Counted from the first letter of the stretch, positions 33,296 through 42,756 are shown. The stretch is DNA of 46,503 nucleotides from Citrobacter sp. JGM124 (GCF_018257795.1 NZ_JAERJD010000014.1:1-46503), one strand, 5' to 3'. The notes: generated by a model not told the origin, from the sequence alone. A program made the numbers and translations.

Positions 33296-33939
33296 TGGCG
33301 TTAGAAACTAAGATCTTTAATTTTTTAAAAAAACAAATTAGTGAAAATAAAGATGCTGCACATGATTTAGGTCATTTAAAACGTGTGGCTGAAAAAAGTA
33401 AACATATACATAAACATGAAGGGGGTAACTTAGATGTAATAATCATAGCCAGTTATTTTCATGATATTGTCTCTTTGCCAAAAGATTCACTTATTCGTCA
33501 TCACTCTTCTAATTTTGCGGCACAGAAAACAATAAAAATCCTCAAGGATCATTTTAAAGAGATACCTACGAGTTTATATGGACATATTGCGGATGTTATC
33601 CGTTCTCATAGTTACAGTGCGAATATTAAACCTAATACTATTGAGGCTAAAATTATTCAGGATGCAGATCGCCTTGATGCTTTGGGTGCTATAGGTTTAG
33701 CCAGAGTTTTTTATATTGCGGGTAAATTGGGACAGAAATTATATAACCATGATGATCCCTTTGCATCTGAACGTCCGTTAAATGACAAAATGTATGCTCT
33801 GGATCATTTTTATACCAAATTACTCAGGCTGCCTGAAACAATAAATACGAATGAAGGGAGGATTATGGCTGAAGAAAGAGTCGCTTATTTATCTGAGTAT
33901 ATCGAAAAGCTTAAAGAAGAAATTATACTAGTACACTAA
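33295..33939 (+). CDS. HD-domain phosphohydrolase, YedJ-like
   Basis: 214 residues. HD motifs: His23 (AAHDLGHLKR), His56-Asp57 (ASYFHDIVS) and the Asp of IQDADRLDALGAIG (~121-134), with the family tail DPFASERPLNDKMYALDHF. These match the YedJ/YpgQ group, metal-dependent phosphohydrolases of unsettled or nucleotide substrates. It is translationally coupled to the oxygenase and 22 bp before the aminotransferase, so it probably dephosphorylates an intermediate or a nucleotide in this pathway. Confidence 0.85.
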   Translation: MALETKIFNFLKKQISENKDAAHDLGHLKRVAEKSKHIHKHEGGNLDVIIIASYFHDIVSLPKDSLIRHHSSNFAAQKTIKILKDHFKEIPTSLYGHIADVIRSHSYSANIKPNTIEAKIIQDADRLDALGAIGLARVFYIAGKLGQKLYNHDDPFASERPLNDKMYALDHFYTKLLRLPETINTNEGRIMAEERVAYLSEYIEKLKEEIILVH

Positions 33940-33961
33940 TAGAAATTATAGAGAGAAAATA

Positions 33962-35107
33962 ATGTTTATTGATTGTGTATATAAAGCATTAAGAACCCCA
34001 AAAGAAACACAACAAACCTTAGAAATATTGACTGAGGCAGATATGCTGTCGGGAGACTCATCCGTCATCCAGTTGTATGAGCAAAAACTGAGTTATTATT
34101 TTAATACCAAACATGCGATTGCCGTATCATCAGGAACGGCAGCTTTGCATGCCAGTTTACTGACAGTTATCAGACCTGGCGATGAGGTACTGGTACCTGC
34201 TATTTGTGTTCCAATGACGATATCCGCCATTTTACAGGCAGGAGGCGTACCAGTTTTTTATGATTGCAGTGTTAATTCCTTTAAACCAGAACTCAACGAT
34301 CTGGACAAAAAAATAACACCAGCAACGCGTGTATTAGTCACCGTTTCGATGTGGGGATACCGTGCGATTGACAACGATACGGTGACTTTCTGTCGTCAGC
34401 GTAACATTATGATTATCGAAGATGCAGCACAGTCGGCAGGGACAGATTCATTGCTGGGATATGAAGGCACGATAGGGGATATTGGCTGTTTCAGTACTCA
34501 TGAGTTCAAATTAATCAGTACTGGGGAGGGGGGATTTATATTGACTAATTCGGACACGTATGCGGAAAAAATTCGGTCATTTACACATATTGGCTTTAGT
34601 GAACGGCACGGTGGGTTTGGCTATGCAGATGGTCTGAATTATAAATTATCGGCATTTCAGGCTGCTGTAGGTATTGTGCAGCTCACCAGCCTTGATGCCA
34701 AAATACAGGGGCGTGAAAAGCGTAAGGTAAAGTGGAAGAGTTTATTACAGTCCGCTGAAGGGATCAGTTTTCTTAACTCAGATGTTATGAGTCGGCATAA
34801 TTGTTATTCTTTAGTTTGTTTATTAAATGATAACGCTAAACAATCAGGTATCGAGCTGGCCAGAAAATTATACAATGTAGGCGTGAACACGGACACATTT
34901 CGCTATAAAAATACTATAGTGAGTAATTATCCTTACTATAAAGAGTATTACAAGCACCCGAAATATACCAGGGATAACAATATTGATTTTCCTAATGCAA
35001 CAGAAATGGTGAAGAAAATGCTCGTCTTACCTTGTCATGAACGGGTCAGCGTTGAAGCTATTCATAAGGCTTCGCAAAGCATCATGCAGTTCATTCAGGA
35101 TGCCTGA
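33962..35107 (+). CDS. DegT/DnrJ/EryC1/StrS-family PLP aminotransferase
   Basis: 381 residues. VSSGTAALHASLL (~55-67) binds the PLP phosphate, EDAAQSAG (153-160) holds the PLP ring contact, and STHEFKLISTGEGG carries the Schiff-base Lys183. Family members aminate nucleotide-sugar or cyclitol ketones, and some act as dehydratases; the Lys makes transamination likely. AGAGAGAAAATA lies upstream of the ATG. Third gene of the oxygenase/HD operon. No NDP-sugar genes are near, so a non-sugar keto substrate is possible. Confidence 0.88.
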   Translation: MFIDCVYKALRTPKETQQTLEILTEADMLSGDSSVIQLYEQKLSYYFNTKHAIAVSSGTAALHASLLTVIRPGDEVLVPAICVPMTISAILQAGGVPVFYDCSVNSFKPELNDLDKKITPATRVLVTVSMWGYRAIDNDTVTFCRQRNIMIIEDAAQSAGTDSLLGYEGTIGDIGCFSTHEFKLISTGEGGFILTNSDTYAEKIRSFTHIGFSERHGGFGYADGLNYKLSAFQAAVGIVQLTSLDAKIQGREKRKVKWKSLLQSAEGISFLNSDVMSRHNCYSLVCLLNDNAKQSGIELARKLYNVGVNTDTFRYKNTIVSNYPYYKEYYKHPKYTRDNNIDFPNATEMVKKMLVLPCHERVSVEAIHKASQSIMQFIQDA

Positions 35108-35362
35108 ATTTTATTTGCTACATGTTTATTTTAGAATAATACCAAAAAACATTACTAATCCTGCTTTATACTAAAGGTAAGTGTACTGTATCTCATTTAT
35201 ACTTATCGCCATGATTTATGACGTCAGGTAATAACGTAATATATTAATTTATTATTACAGTTTTCATCTGTGATAATAAATGAAGTGTTTGTGATGTTTT
35301 TATTCATTTTGCTATCATGTACCACTGAATCATTTGGTATGTATGTATAGGGACTGATTTTC

Positions 35363-36286
35363 ATGAAAATGAAAAAGAAACAGGATTTGTCGCACTTTTT
35401 ATTTTTCTTCCATGTTGCGAAACATCGAAGTTTCTCTACCGCAGCTAAAAAAATGAATGTTTCACGTTCATCAGTGATGTCAAATATCAAGAATCTTGAG
35501 GAACGATTTAATATCCGTTTTATCAATCGTAATACGCGTTTTTTCTCATTAACTTTTGAAGGGAAATACTTGTATGAGCAGAGCCTTAAGATAGATGCGT
35601 TACTGGAAGAAACAGTTAAGTCGCTAGAAAATGTATCGTCTTTTTCAAGAAAGGAGGTATCAATTAAACTCCCGGTCATTTTTGACATTCCTGATGTGCA
35701 TTATGCTCTGTCCTCTTTTATGAATAAAAACCCGGAAGTGGTTGTTCATACGAGATACGATGATCGTTTGGGTAATCTTATAGAAGAAGAAGTCGATTTT
35801 GCGGTACATATCGGTGAGTTACCAAATTGTAGTTACTACTCAAAAATGATCACTAATTTTAAATCACATATTCTGGCATCCCCGGAATATCTACGTACGT
35901 ATGGCGAACCCATGCACCCACAAAACCTGGTTGATTATAAATGTATTAACTTTGAGCATTGTCTTACTGGTAATAAATGGCTCTTCCGTAATAAGACTAA
36001 AGGTGTATTAGAGTCTTATGCATTGGGCCCCACTCTAAAGGTATCCAGTGAACGTACTGTAATTTCTTTTGCTGAGAAAGGCATGGGTATTGGTTCTGGA
36101 TTAAGTTTTCTTTGTCATGAAAAACTCAAGAATAATACCTTACAGTCTATCCTGAACGAGTGGACATACCCGATACCCGTTTATATTATTTTTCATTCAA
36201 AATGTTATGTTGATGAGCATGTCAGAAACCTGATGGATGAAATAAAAGACACCATTAATGTACTTCAGGTTCGGCACAGTTTATAG
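35363..36286 (+). CDS. LysR-family transcriptional regulator
   Basis: 307 residues. HTH ~12-60 (FFHVAKHRSFSTAAKKMNVS, then SRSSVMSNIKNLEERF), then a LysR substrate domain with the late motif SERTVISFAEKGMGIGSGLS. The N-terminus and effector domain fit the CrgA/DsdC-like single-aromatic-repressor subgroup loosely. It reads in the same direction as the oxygenase operon, 255 bp downstream, and is the obvious candidate regulator of it. Ligand unknown. Confidence 0.85.
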   Translation: MKMKKKQDLSHFLFFFHVAKHRSFSTAAKKMNVSRSSVMSNIKNLEERFNIRFINRNTRFFSLTFEGKYLYEQSLKIDALLEETVKSLENVSSFSRKEVSIKLPVIFDIPDVHYALSSFMNKNPEVVVHTRYDDRLGNLIEEEVDFAVHIGELPNCSYYSKMITNFKSHILASPEYLRTYGEPMHPQNLVDYKCINFEHCLTGNKWLFRNKTKGVLESYALGPTLKVSSERTVISFAEKGMGIGSGLSFLCHEKLKNNTLQSILNEWTYPIPVYIIFHSKCYVDEHVRNLMDEIKDTINVLQVRHSL

Positions 36287-36364
36287 CTAATAATCAAGGT
36301 AACTAATATAGTAAAATGAATTAGTTATCTGCAAAGTTAATGATCTGAACATGATATTGCCAGC

Positions 36365-36425
36365 GCAGAGTATTATTGTCTTTTTAATGAAATAATAGTC
36401 TGCTCTGGGTATTGCCCCTTTTTTA
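36365..36425. terminator. Hairpins and terminator between LysR gene and efflux operon
   Basis: GCAGAGTATTATT pairs with AATAATAGTCTGC (one mismatch); then GGG-TATT-GCCC is followed by a T6 run (~36419-36424). Confidence 0.6.
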
Positions 36426-36515
36426 TTTTGAGTATGATCTTTGTTTCTGTCCCCCAGGTGATTCTGGCTGACAGTCGTTTATTGTCTTTCACCTGCACTA
36501 TCCGGCTAATACACA

Positions 36516-37397
36516 CTATTGTCTCGCTGCCTGCGACGGGGTAATGGCGACACTGGCCGTCATCCCTGCCACCAGCGCGATCTCTTTTGGCAAGTCATCA
36601 ATATGAATATGTACCGGAATGCGCTGCGCTAGCCTGACCCAGCTGAAAGTGGCTTCTATGTCAGGCAAACCCAGACTGCCAGTCATGTCATTACTGTCAT
36701 CTATTCCTCGCCCAATACTCTCAACATGTCCGGTTATTTGAGGAGCATACCCCATCAGGGTCACCAGGGCTGCGTCACCGGGGTGAATATGACCAATCTT
36801 GGTCTCTTCAAAATAACCCACTACCCAGAAGCTATGAGCATCAATAACGGCAACCTTTGTCACTCCAGCACTGGCATAATCCCCTGGACGAAGTCGCAGA
36901 TGTGTCACATAGCCGTCGACAGGGGAACGAACCGTGGCACGAGCGAGATTTAACTTGGCCAGTTCCAGGGCTGCCAGAGCACTCTGGTAATTCGCTATCG
37001 CAATACTGGCAACACGGGATGTCTGCTGTAAATCTTCGCCTGAGATAACCTCCCTGATTTGATTTCGCCGCTTTGCTGAGTCCTGGCGCATGACCATTTC
37101 ATGACGTTTAGCATCCACTGCTGTTTGGGCCTGGGTTACCGCCAGTTGCAACCAATGAGGGTCGATAGCATAGAGAATATCACCACGATTAACCCACTGA
37201 TTATCCTTTACCATGACATGGCTGACTGGCCCGGAAACATCTGGCGCTATTTGTACTACATCAGCACGGACTCGGCCATCCCGAGTCCAGGGCACCCCGG
37301 CATAGTGTTTCCAGGCGATAAAAGCAAAAATAATGGCGACAGTGACAGCGATCAGTGTCAGAGCATAGCGACCTGACAGAACCAAAAATGGCTTCAT
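36516..37397 (-). CDS. HlyD-family membrane fusion protein, AaeA-like
   Basis: About 293 residues from the ATG at 37397 (MKPFLVLSGRYALTLIAVTV), which overlaps the previous stop by ATGA. One N-terminal membrane anchor, then a biotinyl-lipoyl half (VQIAPDVSGPVSHVMVKDNQ), an alpha hairpin, the second lipoyl half (ATVRSPVDGYVTHLRLRPGD) and a beta barrel. AaeA/EmrA-type proteins join an inner-membrane pump to TolC in the periplasm. Last gene of a FUSC-DUF1656-HlyD operon, the order of aaeB-aaeX-aaeA relatives. Likely exports aromatic or weak acids. Confidence 0.88.
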   Translation of the reverse strand: MKPFLVLSGRYALTLIAVTVAIIFAFIAWKHYAGVPWTRDGRVRADVVQIAPDVSGPVSHVMVKDNQWVNRGDILYAIDPHWLQLAVTQAQTAVDAKRHEMVMRQDSAKRRNQIREVISGEDLQQTSRVASIAIANYQSALAALELAKLNLARATVRSPVDGYVTHLRLRPGDYASAGVTKVAVIDAHSFWVVGYFEETKIGHIHPGDAALVTLMGYAPQITGHVESIGRGIDDSNDMTGSLGLPDIEATFSWVRLAQRIPVHIHIDDLPKEIALVAGMTASVAITPSQAARQ

Positions 37398-37609
37398 AGA
37401 TACCACCCCAGCAGATTCATGCCCGGTATTAACAGGGTAAAAATAGCGATGAAAGTGGCAAACTCAATGAGCGCCCCACAAGGCAGTGCGGCGTAAAACG
37501 AGGTGGAGCTCACTATTTTTATCACGACCAGCGTGCAGAAAAATGCCACCAGCGCAATGACCAATAGGCCCGGTAGCAATACGCCACCAAGGTTAATATC
37601 AGCAATCAT
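37394..37609 (-). CDS. DUF1656 small membrane protein, AaeX-like
   Basis: 71 residues with two hydrophobic segments (LLPGLLVIALVAFFCTLVVI and IEFATFIAIFTLLIPGM). Matches the DUF1656/AaeX type always found with FUSC pumps and their fusion proteins. Overlaps both neighbours by ATGA, so translation is coupled. Confidence 0.88.
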   Translation of the reverse strand: MIADINLGGVLLPGLLVIALVAFFCTLVVIKIVSSTSFYAALPCGALIEFATFIAIFTLLIPGMNLLGWYL

Positions 37610-39603
37610 ATATCTGCTTTCCTGTCTGTTATGTTCAATACTGTCCGCAAGTCAATCAGTGACGCAATAAGGGCAGCGGTATGGGAATTTGTGATGCGCA
37701 TTTGGGCGAACAGCAAAGCCTCAATGTGCGGTAAAAGTACATCAGGTTCCGTATTTCCAGTGAACCGCGATAGCAGCGCTTTAATTGGTAATGCCATTTC
37801 ACGGGGCAGTTTCTTTTGTGAGCGTTGTAGCTGGCTAATGGCGAGCCCGATGCGTAAATAGTTAATAACGCGATTAAGCACTTGCTCGCGGGAGTGATGA
37901 CTCCGATGCAGTCGAGGAAGCAGTAAAGCGGTGCGATCTATCATCACATTTGTCCAGCGCACGTCATGCCAGGGGAGCCCCATTGCCCGGTGTCTGATAT
38001 CCCGGCGGCAGCGATATAACAGGCGATTAATCGCTCTGCCGGCCTCCACAGTCTGGAGAAAAGTCATGCCGATCACCGCAAAACCTGTTGCTGCAAATAA
38101 AGCGATAGCTGTATTGATGGCCACGGAAAAATGGCCTGAATAGTGAGCACCCAGCTCTGAAAGAATGGGGAGTGTCAGTGTGATGCCCATCGCCATAAAT
38201 GTTGTCGCAGGCCGTACTTGTAGCGAGCCTGCCAGCAGATAGATCGGGGCGAGAACCGCAACCAGTACCGTAAATTCAGTTACCTGAGGCAGGATGACAA
38301 AGCTGTAGCCCAGGCTGATGGCCACCCCATAAACTGAGCCCACAATATACTTAACAATATGTGGCGCTGGAGTATCGAAATTCCCAAAGAGCGTGCAACA
38401 GACTCCGAGAATAGACACGGCAACGGCCCCATCAGACCAGGCGGAATAGATCCAAATCAGGCAGCCGGTGAATATGATGACAAAAGCACCCAGTGCGGCG
38501 CGTGCGGCGGCCAAGTGATCCTTATGATACACATAGCCCTGCGGCGTTTTACCTTCATCCAGTGGCGGTAACGGCTTACCTGAACGGAGTGTCTCAGCCA
38601 GCAGGTCACATTGTTGCAATAACCTGACTGCCTCTTGTAATTCCTTGATAGATTTGGCTTGCATGACGTCTTTCATACTTAGAGGACGCGTCGAAGAAGG
38701 GGACAAGGCGAAATAGCGTTCAAACAGGCATTGGGGTGTCTGTCCCCCTGATGTGTGCTCCCCAGAAAGCCATTGCGTGATCCCCTCCACCAGCCAGGTA
38801 TTCTGCCCGGCGAACGTTTCAGCCTCCCGCAGGCTATCGTGCAACTGGCTACACACGACCAGTAGCCTGGCCAGCCTGTCATGAATGAGCCACCGTGCCC
38901 GGCGTGATGATTTTATAAGGGATGCATCATAGGGGAGGTGATGCCCGACCCCCTCCAAAGCCTGTAGTGCTTCGGCCAGTTTCAGGTATTCCCCCCGTTC
39001 AAGGGGGGCATCTGTTAGCAGTGAGGTTACCATGTGTCGGGCTAACTTCAGGGTGGCGTCGAGCTTGCTATTAAACAGGCCCGACAGGCGTTCAGGCATG
39101 ATATAGCGATGAATCAAACTGGCGCAGACCACCCCGATGGTTATTTCCTGTACCCGGATGATGGCGGTATCAAAAATGGTGCCGGGCTCGAACACGGCGG
39201 GAAAACCGATCAGACTGGCGGTATAACCTGCGAGCACAAAAGCATAAGCACGGGGTGTTCTGTCCAGCTGGGATAAATAGAGACACCCGGTTATCCACCC
39301 AGTCAGTACCAGGCTGCAAATAACAGGGTCATTAACAAAGTTCGGCACAATAGCGACGGTCATTGCCGCCCCCGCCAGTGTTCCCGCCAGGCGATAGACA
39401 CAGCGACTGAGGGAGGCACCTGCTGAACTTTGGGAAACAATATAAACAGTGATAATTGACCAGGAAGGGTTATTGAGCCCAAGGGATAGCGCGAAGTAAT
39501 AGGCCAGCATCGCCGCAGTAAAACTTTTGGCAGAATAGATCAGGGCATTCATATCTGCCACCAAAGGCGCTGAGGCAAAGATGTTGCGACACGAGTTGAG
39601 CAT
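37606..39603 (-). CDS. FUSC-family efflux pump, AaeB-like
   Basis: About 665 residues from the ATG at 39603; the TTG at 39624 lies further up without a better ribosome site. Two membrane blocks, one at ~20-165 (FTAAMLAYYFALSLGLNNPS) and one at ~360-530 (LGAFVIIFTGCLIWIYSAWS), frame a soluble helical middle, with a soluble C-terminus. This is the FUSC (fusaric acid resistance/AaeB) layout. First gene of the pump operon, 79 bp from the divergent AraC-type gene. Substrates of the family include p-hydroxybenzoate and fusaric acid. Confidence 0.88.
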   Translation of the reverse strand: MLNSCRNIFASAPLVADMNALIYSAKSFTAAMLAYYFALSLGLNNPSWSIITVYIVSQSSAGASLSRCVYRLAGTLAGAAMTVAIVPNFVNDPVICSLVLTGWITGCLYLSQLDRTPRAYAFVLAGYTASLIGFPAVFEPGTIFDTAIIRVQEITIGVVCASLIHRYIMPERLSGLFNSKLDATLKLARHMVTSLLTDAPLERGEYLKLAEALQALEGVGHHLPYDASLIKSSRRARWLIHDRLARLLVVCSQLHDSLREAETFAGQNTWLVEGITQWLSGEHTSGGQTPQCLFERYFALSPSSTRPLSMKDVMQAKSIKELQEAVRLLQQCDLLAETLRSGKPLPPLDEGKTPQGYVYHKDHLAAARAALGAFVIIFTGCLIWIYSAWSDGAVAVSILGVCCTLFGNFDTPAPHIVKYIVGSVYGVAISLGYSFVILPQVTEFTVLVAVLAPIYLLAGSLQVRPATTFMAMGITLTLPILSELGAHYSGHFSVAINTAIALFAATGFAVIGMTFLQTVEAGRAINRLLYRCRRDIRHRAMGLPWHDVRWTNVMIDRTALLLPRLHRSHHSREQVLNRVINYLRIGLAISQLQRSQKKLPREMALPIKALLSRFTGNTEPDVLLPHIEALLFAQMRITNSHTAALIASLIDLRTVLNITDRKADI

Positions 39604-39682
39604 GGTTGTACAGGTTCCTGGCAATAAGCAGTAGCGTCACTGACGACGAAGATCATTATTGTTGGAACACAGAGTTGTTTAA

Positions 39683-40507
39683 ATGCTATATACTGCCAAA
39701 AAATATCTAAATCATGCCAATATGCTACATTCTCGTGATGCTGTTTCAGTTTTTGACCCAGACCTGACCGCCTGTGCGGTGGTTGCCCGTCAACTTGATT
39801 TTACGGAATACCAGGAAGAAGTCCCCGTGCACAGCCATCGTAAGGGGCAGCTTATCCTGGCGCTTTTCGGGGCGGTGACTTGCCAGGCTGAAAATGATCT
39901 ATGGATTGTTCCGCCACACTGCGGTGTCTGGATCCCTGGCGGAACGCCTCATAGTGCTAAAGCCACCTGGAATGCGCATCTTAATTATCTTTTCATTGAG
40001 CCGGGGGCGGTGACTTTGCCAGACCACTGCTGTACTTTTGCGATTTCACCACTAATACGAGAATTGATCGGTCGTTTAGTGAATGAGAATACTGATTACC
40101 TGCCAGGGAGCCATGCTGGCAGGCTTGCCCAAGTGACGCTGGATGAATTGGCTACGATGCCGCAGCAGAACTTTAACTTGCCGGTTTCCTCACACGTTAA
40201 AATTCGGCAAATGGCCGAGTCACTGGTCAGCCATCCGGAAGATCGTGGAACACTAAAAGACTGGGCTAAACGCCTGGCACTAAGTGAACGATCCCTGGCC
40301 CGGCTCATGGTAAAAGAGACTGGTCTTTCTTTTGGTCGCTGGCGTCAACAGTTACATCTCATTATTGCGTTACGCGGGCTGGCCAGCGGTATGTCAGTAC
40401 AAAATGTGGCAACGGAACTGGGCTATGAGTCTGTTAATGCATTCATTACCATGTTTAAGAAGTCTGTTGGTTGTACCCCGGCACTCTACTTCAGTCAGCG
40501 AAAATAG
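39683..40507 (+). CDS. AraC-family regulator with cupin sensor domain
   Basis: About 274 residues (an ATG at 39722 is an alternative). N-terminal cupin: VPVHSHRKGQLILAL, then VPPHCGVWIPGGTPH. C-terminal two-HTH AraC domain: LKDWAKRLALSERSLARLMV, then SVQNVATELGYESVNAFITM, then GCTPALYF. It is divergent from the FUSC operon, so it probably controls that pump. The cupin type resembles NimR (YeaM)-like regulators that sit beside a drug exporter. Confidence 0.88.
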   Translation: MLYTAKKYLNHANMLHSRDAVSVFDPDLTACAVVARQLDFTEYQEEVPVHSHRKGQLILALFGAVTCQAENDLWIVPPHCGVWIPGGTPHSAKATWNAHLNYLFIEPGAVTLPDHCCTFAISPLIRELIGRLVNENTDYLPGSHAGRLAQVTLDELATMPQQNFNLPVSSHVKIRQMAESLVSHPEDRGTLKDWAKRLALSERSLARLMVKETGLSFGRWRQQLHLIIALRGLASGMSVQNVATELGYESVNAFITMFKKSVGCTPALYFSQRK

Positions 40508-41112
40508 TTCCCTGTAGCCTGCCGGACAATGCCTGAAGTGCATCTGGCGGGAGTGTAAACTGACTATTTTTTTTCCATTGCATGGATCTAATTTAATTAA
40601 CGTAATTTTTACATTTTATTTTCATTCGCTATTTTATTTGTCATCTGAGTAAGAACACTGTTGACATGGTTTTTATTTTTGATAGATTCTAATTGACAGG
40701 TATATATTGTTATCGGCAGTAATTATTTCCTGGTGAAATAAAGGCAGGTAAGTAATACTTACCTTTATGATATTGTTAATAACAGAAATAAAGCAGCATA
40801 TCCGGAATCGATGCCGTACGGGGGAATGCACTTGTGAGCTTATTTTCCAGTGAAAGAGAGGGTGTGATAAAACCTGACAATGGTAACCTCCTGTGTTTTA
40901 ATCGTTATTTAATTAAATATTTCATAAGTAACTATTTATGTTAAATGTAAAAAAATATGGTACCTGAGAAGCCCTGACATTAAATTGCCAGGGCTTTGTT
41001 GTTTATGAAGGTGATTGAGGTTAATCATCGTTGTGTAAAATGATTCATATTCATAAAGCAGTTGAGTGTATTATAATTTTAGTAGCACACAATTGCTTAG
41101 GGACGAGGATAT
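40508..41112. other. Intergenic leader region before the anion transporter
   Basis: 605 bases. Holds a near-perfect inverted repeat AGGTAAGT-AAT-ACTTACCT (40746-40764), a ten-codon frame (40880-40912, MVTSCVLIVI) and a terminator (separate entry) ~110 bp before the transporter. The layout hints at an attenuated leader. Confidence 0.4.
40970..41004 (+). terminator. Terminator in the leader of the transporter gene
   Basis: Stem AGCCCTG/CAGGGCT followed by TTGTTGTTT. No gene of normal size ends here. Confidence 0.65.
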
Positions 41113-42567
41113 ATGAGTGCATTGAATAATGAAGTAGAAGTGAAATTATCATTTTCATTATGGAAAGGTATCCTTACTTTCCTTTTTGGCGCTATTTTAT
41201 GGTTTATTCCACCTCCGGATGCTTTGGCTATAAATGCATGGCACATGTTTGCCATCTTTGCGACAACAATATTTGCAATAATAATTAAATTAATGCCGAT
41301 GGGTGCAGTGACAATGATTGCCTTAATTGTCTCTGCATTGACAGGTGTCACCCCAATTAACGGTAAAGGGGATCAGGTTTCCGCATTGTCGGGGTTTGCC
41401 AATGGCACTATTTGGCTAATCGGTATTGCTATGTTTATTTCCCGTGCTGTCATCAAAACGGGTTTAGGCAAACGAGTCGCGCTGTGGTTTATCTCTAAGT
41501 GTGGTTCCAGTATGTTAGGTGTTGCGTATGGGCTGGCACTGGCTGATTTAGTACTGGGGCCTGGTATTCCCTCTGCCTCAGCCAGGGGGGGTGGAATCAT
41601 GTACCCTATAACACAATCCATTGCGACATCGTATCAATCCAGCCCAGGAAAAACGGCCAGAAAGGCCGGGGCATTTTTAATGCTCAGCGTGTCACAGATT
41701 GATGCCATTGTTTGTACTATGTTTTTAACCGCGATGGCAGGCAATCCATTAATCGCGGAATTAGCCTTTAGCCAGGGGGTTGAGATCAGCTGGACCACGT
41801 GGTTTCTGGGGGCTGTCGTTCCTGGTATCGCATCACTGATTATCCTGCCGGTTGTTTTATACTGGATCTATCCCCCTGAATTGAAGAAAACACCGGAAAT
41901 CCCCCATATTGCCGTTGAAGAGCTTAAAAAATTAGGCCCTATGTCATTAGCAGAAAAAATACTGGCCTTTGATTTTATTTTGCTAATCCTGTTATGGACG
42001 GTGGGGGATATCTTTTTCTCTATTCCTGCCACATTATCAGCATTTATCGGTTTAGGTATTTTGCTGATATCAAACATCATGTCATGGAAAAACATTACGG
42101 AAGAGAAAACAGCCTGGGATACCATGTTCTGGTTTGCGGTATTAGTCATGATGGCCAATGCCCTTAATAAATACGGAATGATTAACTGGATTTCCAAAAA
42201 TATTGTCATTTACGTGGGGCATTTTGACTGGCTGACTGTTTTTCTTATTTTAGTGTTAGTTTATTTTTATACCCGTTATTTCTTTGCCTCAGCGATGGCC
42301 CACATCTCCGCTATGTACCTCGCTTTTCTGGCAGTAGCTATATCGGTAGGAACACCACCATTATTTGCAGCATTAGTACTTGGCTATACCTCCAATCTCT
42401 CTATGGGGTTAACACAATACTCAGGAGGCCCTGGACCTGCGCTATTTGGTTCTGGTTATAACACCACAGGACAATGGTGGGGCGTCAGTTTCATTGTCTC
42501 TATTGTCTCGATCCTGATTTGGCTGATACTGGGTGGAGCCTGGATGAAACTCATTGGTTTTTGGTAA
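41113..42567 (+). CDS. DASS (SLC13/CitT-type) anion:sodium or anion exchange transporter
   Basis: 484 residues with ~12 membrane segments. Typical DASS features: AWHMFAIFATTIFAIIIKLM near the start, LADLVLGPGIPSASARGGGI with the Ser-x-x-Ala-Arg substrate/Na+ loop (~residues 150-165), and the second-half loop LTQYSGGPGPALFGSGY. Relatives carry citrate, tartrate, succinate or 2-oxoglutarate (CitT, TtdT, YbhI). A GAGG ribosome site precedes the ATG. Single gene, no catabolic neighbours, so the substrate is open; it could supply 2-oxoglutarate-type acids. Confidence 0.88.
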   Translation: MSALNNEVEVKLSFSLWKGILTFLFGAILWFIPPPDALAINAWHMFAIFATTIFAIIIKLMPMGAVTMIALIVSALTGVTPINGKGDQVSALSGFANGTIWLIGIAMFISRAVIKTGLGKRVALWFISKCGSSMLGVAYGLALADLVLGPGIPSASARGGGIMYPITQSIATSYQSSPGKTARKAGAFLMLSVSQIDAIVCTMFLTAMAGNPLIAELAFSQGVEISWTTWFLGAVVPGIASLIILPVVLYWIYPPELKKTPEIPHIAVEELKKLGPMSLAEKILAFDFILLILLWTVGDIFFSIPATLSAFIGLGILLISNIMSWKNITEEKTAWDTMFWFAVLVMMANALNKYGMINWISKNIVIYVGHFDWLTVFLILVLVYFYTRYFFASAMAHISAMYLAFLAVAISVGTPPLFAALVLGYTSNLSMGLTQYSGGPGPALFGSGYNTTGQWWGVSFIVSIVSILIWLILGGAWMKLIGFW

Positions 42568-42692
42568 TGAGAGTCCTCCCGGCAGTGTGTCATTTAATGG
42601 TGCTCTGCCGGACTCCAGCTGTGACAGTCAACATATCATATGGCAGGAAGGGGAGAGAAAAGGGAAGGCTATTTACTTTACTGCCAGAAAGC

Positions 42693-42756
42693 AAAAAAGC
42701 AGACGTTATTAAGCGTCTGCTTTCTTTAATATGGCTCCTCTGACTGGACTCGAACC
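42693..42756. repeat. Attachment-site repeat, copy 2 (truncated tRNA-Asn 3' end plus terminator)
   Basis: 64 bp matching 28955-29018 with four mismatches. It holds the tRNA terminator hairpin and the last 25 bp of tRNA-Asn, then departs (TCATCT in place of AGTGAC). Because chromosomal DNA lies to the left with the terminator, this is the left junction of an island whose restored tRNA-Asn should be to the right, outside the window. Confidence 0.8.

Noticed and set aside
32288..33939. PhnY/PhnZ-type phosphonate pathway for the oxygenase plus HD pair
   Set aside because: The oxygenase has AsnO/VioC motifs (FDGMDRWL) and the HD protein has YedJ-type motifs; the likeness is only in gene order.
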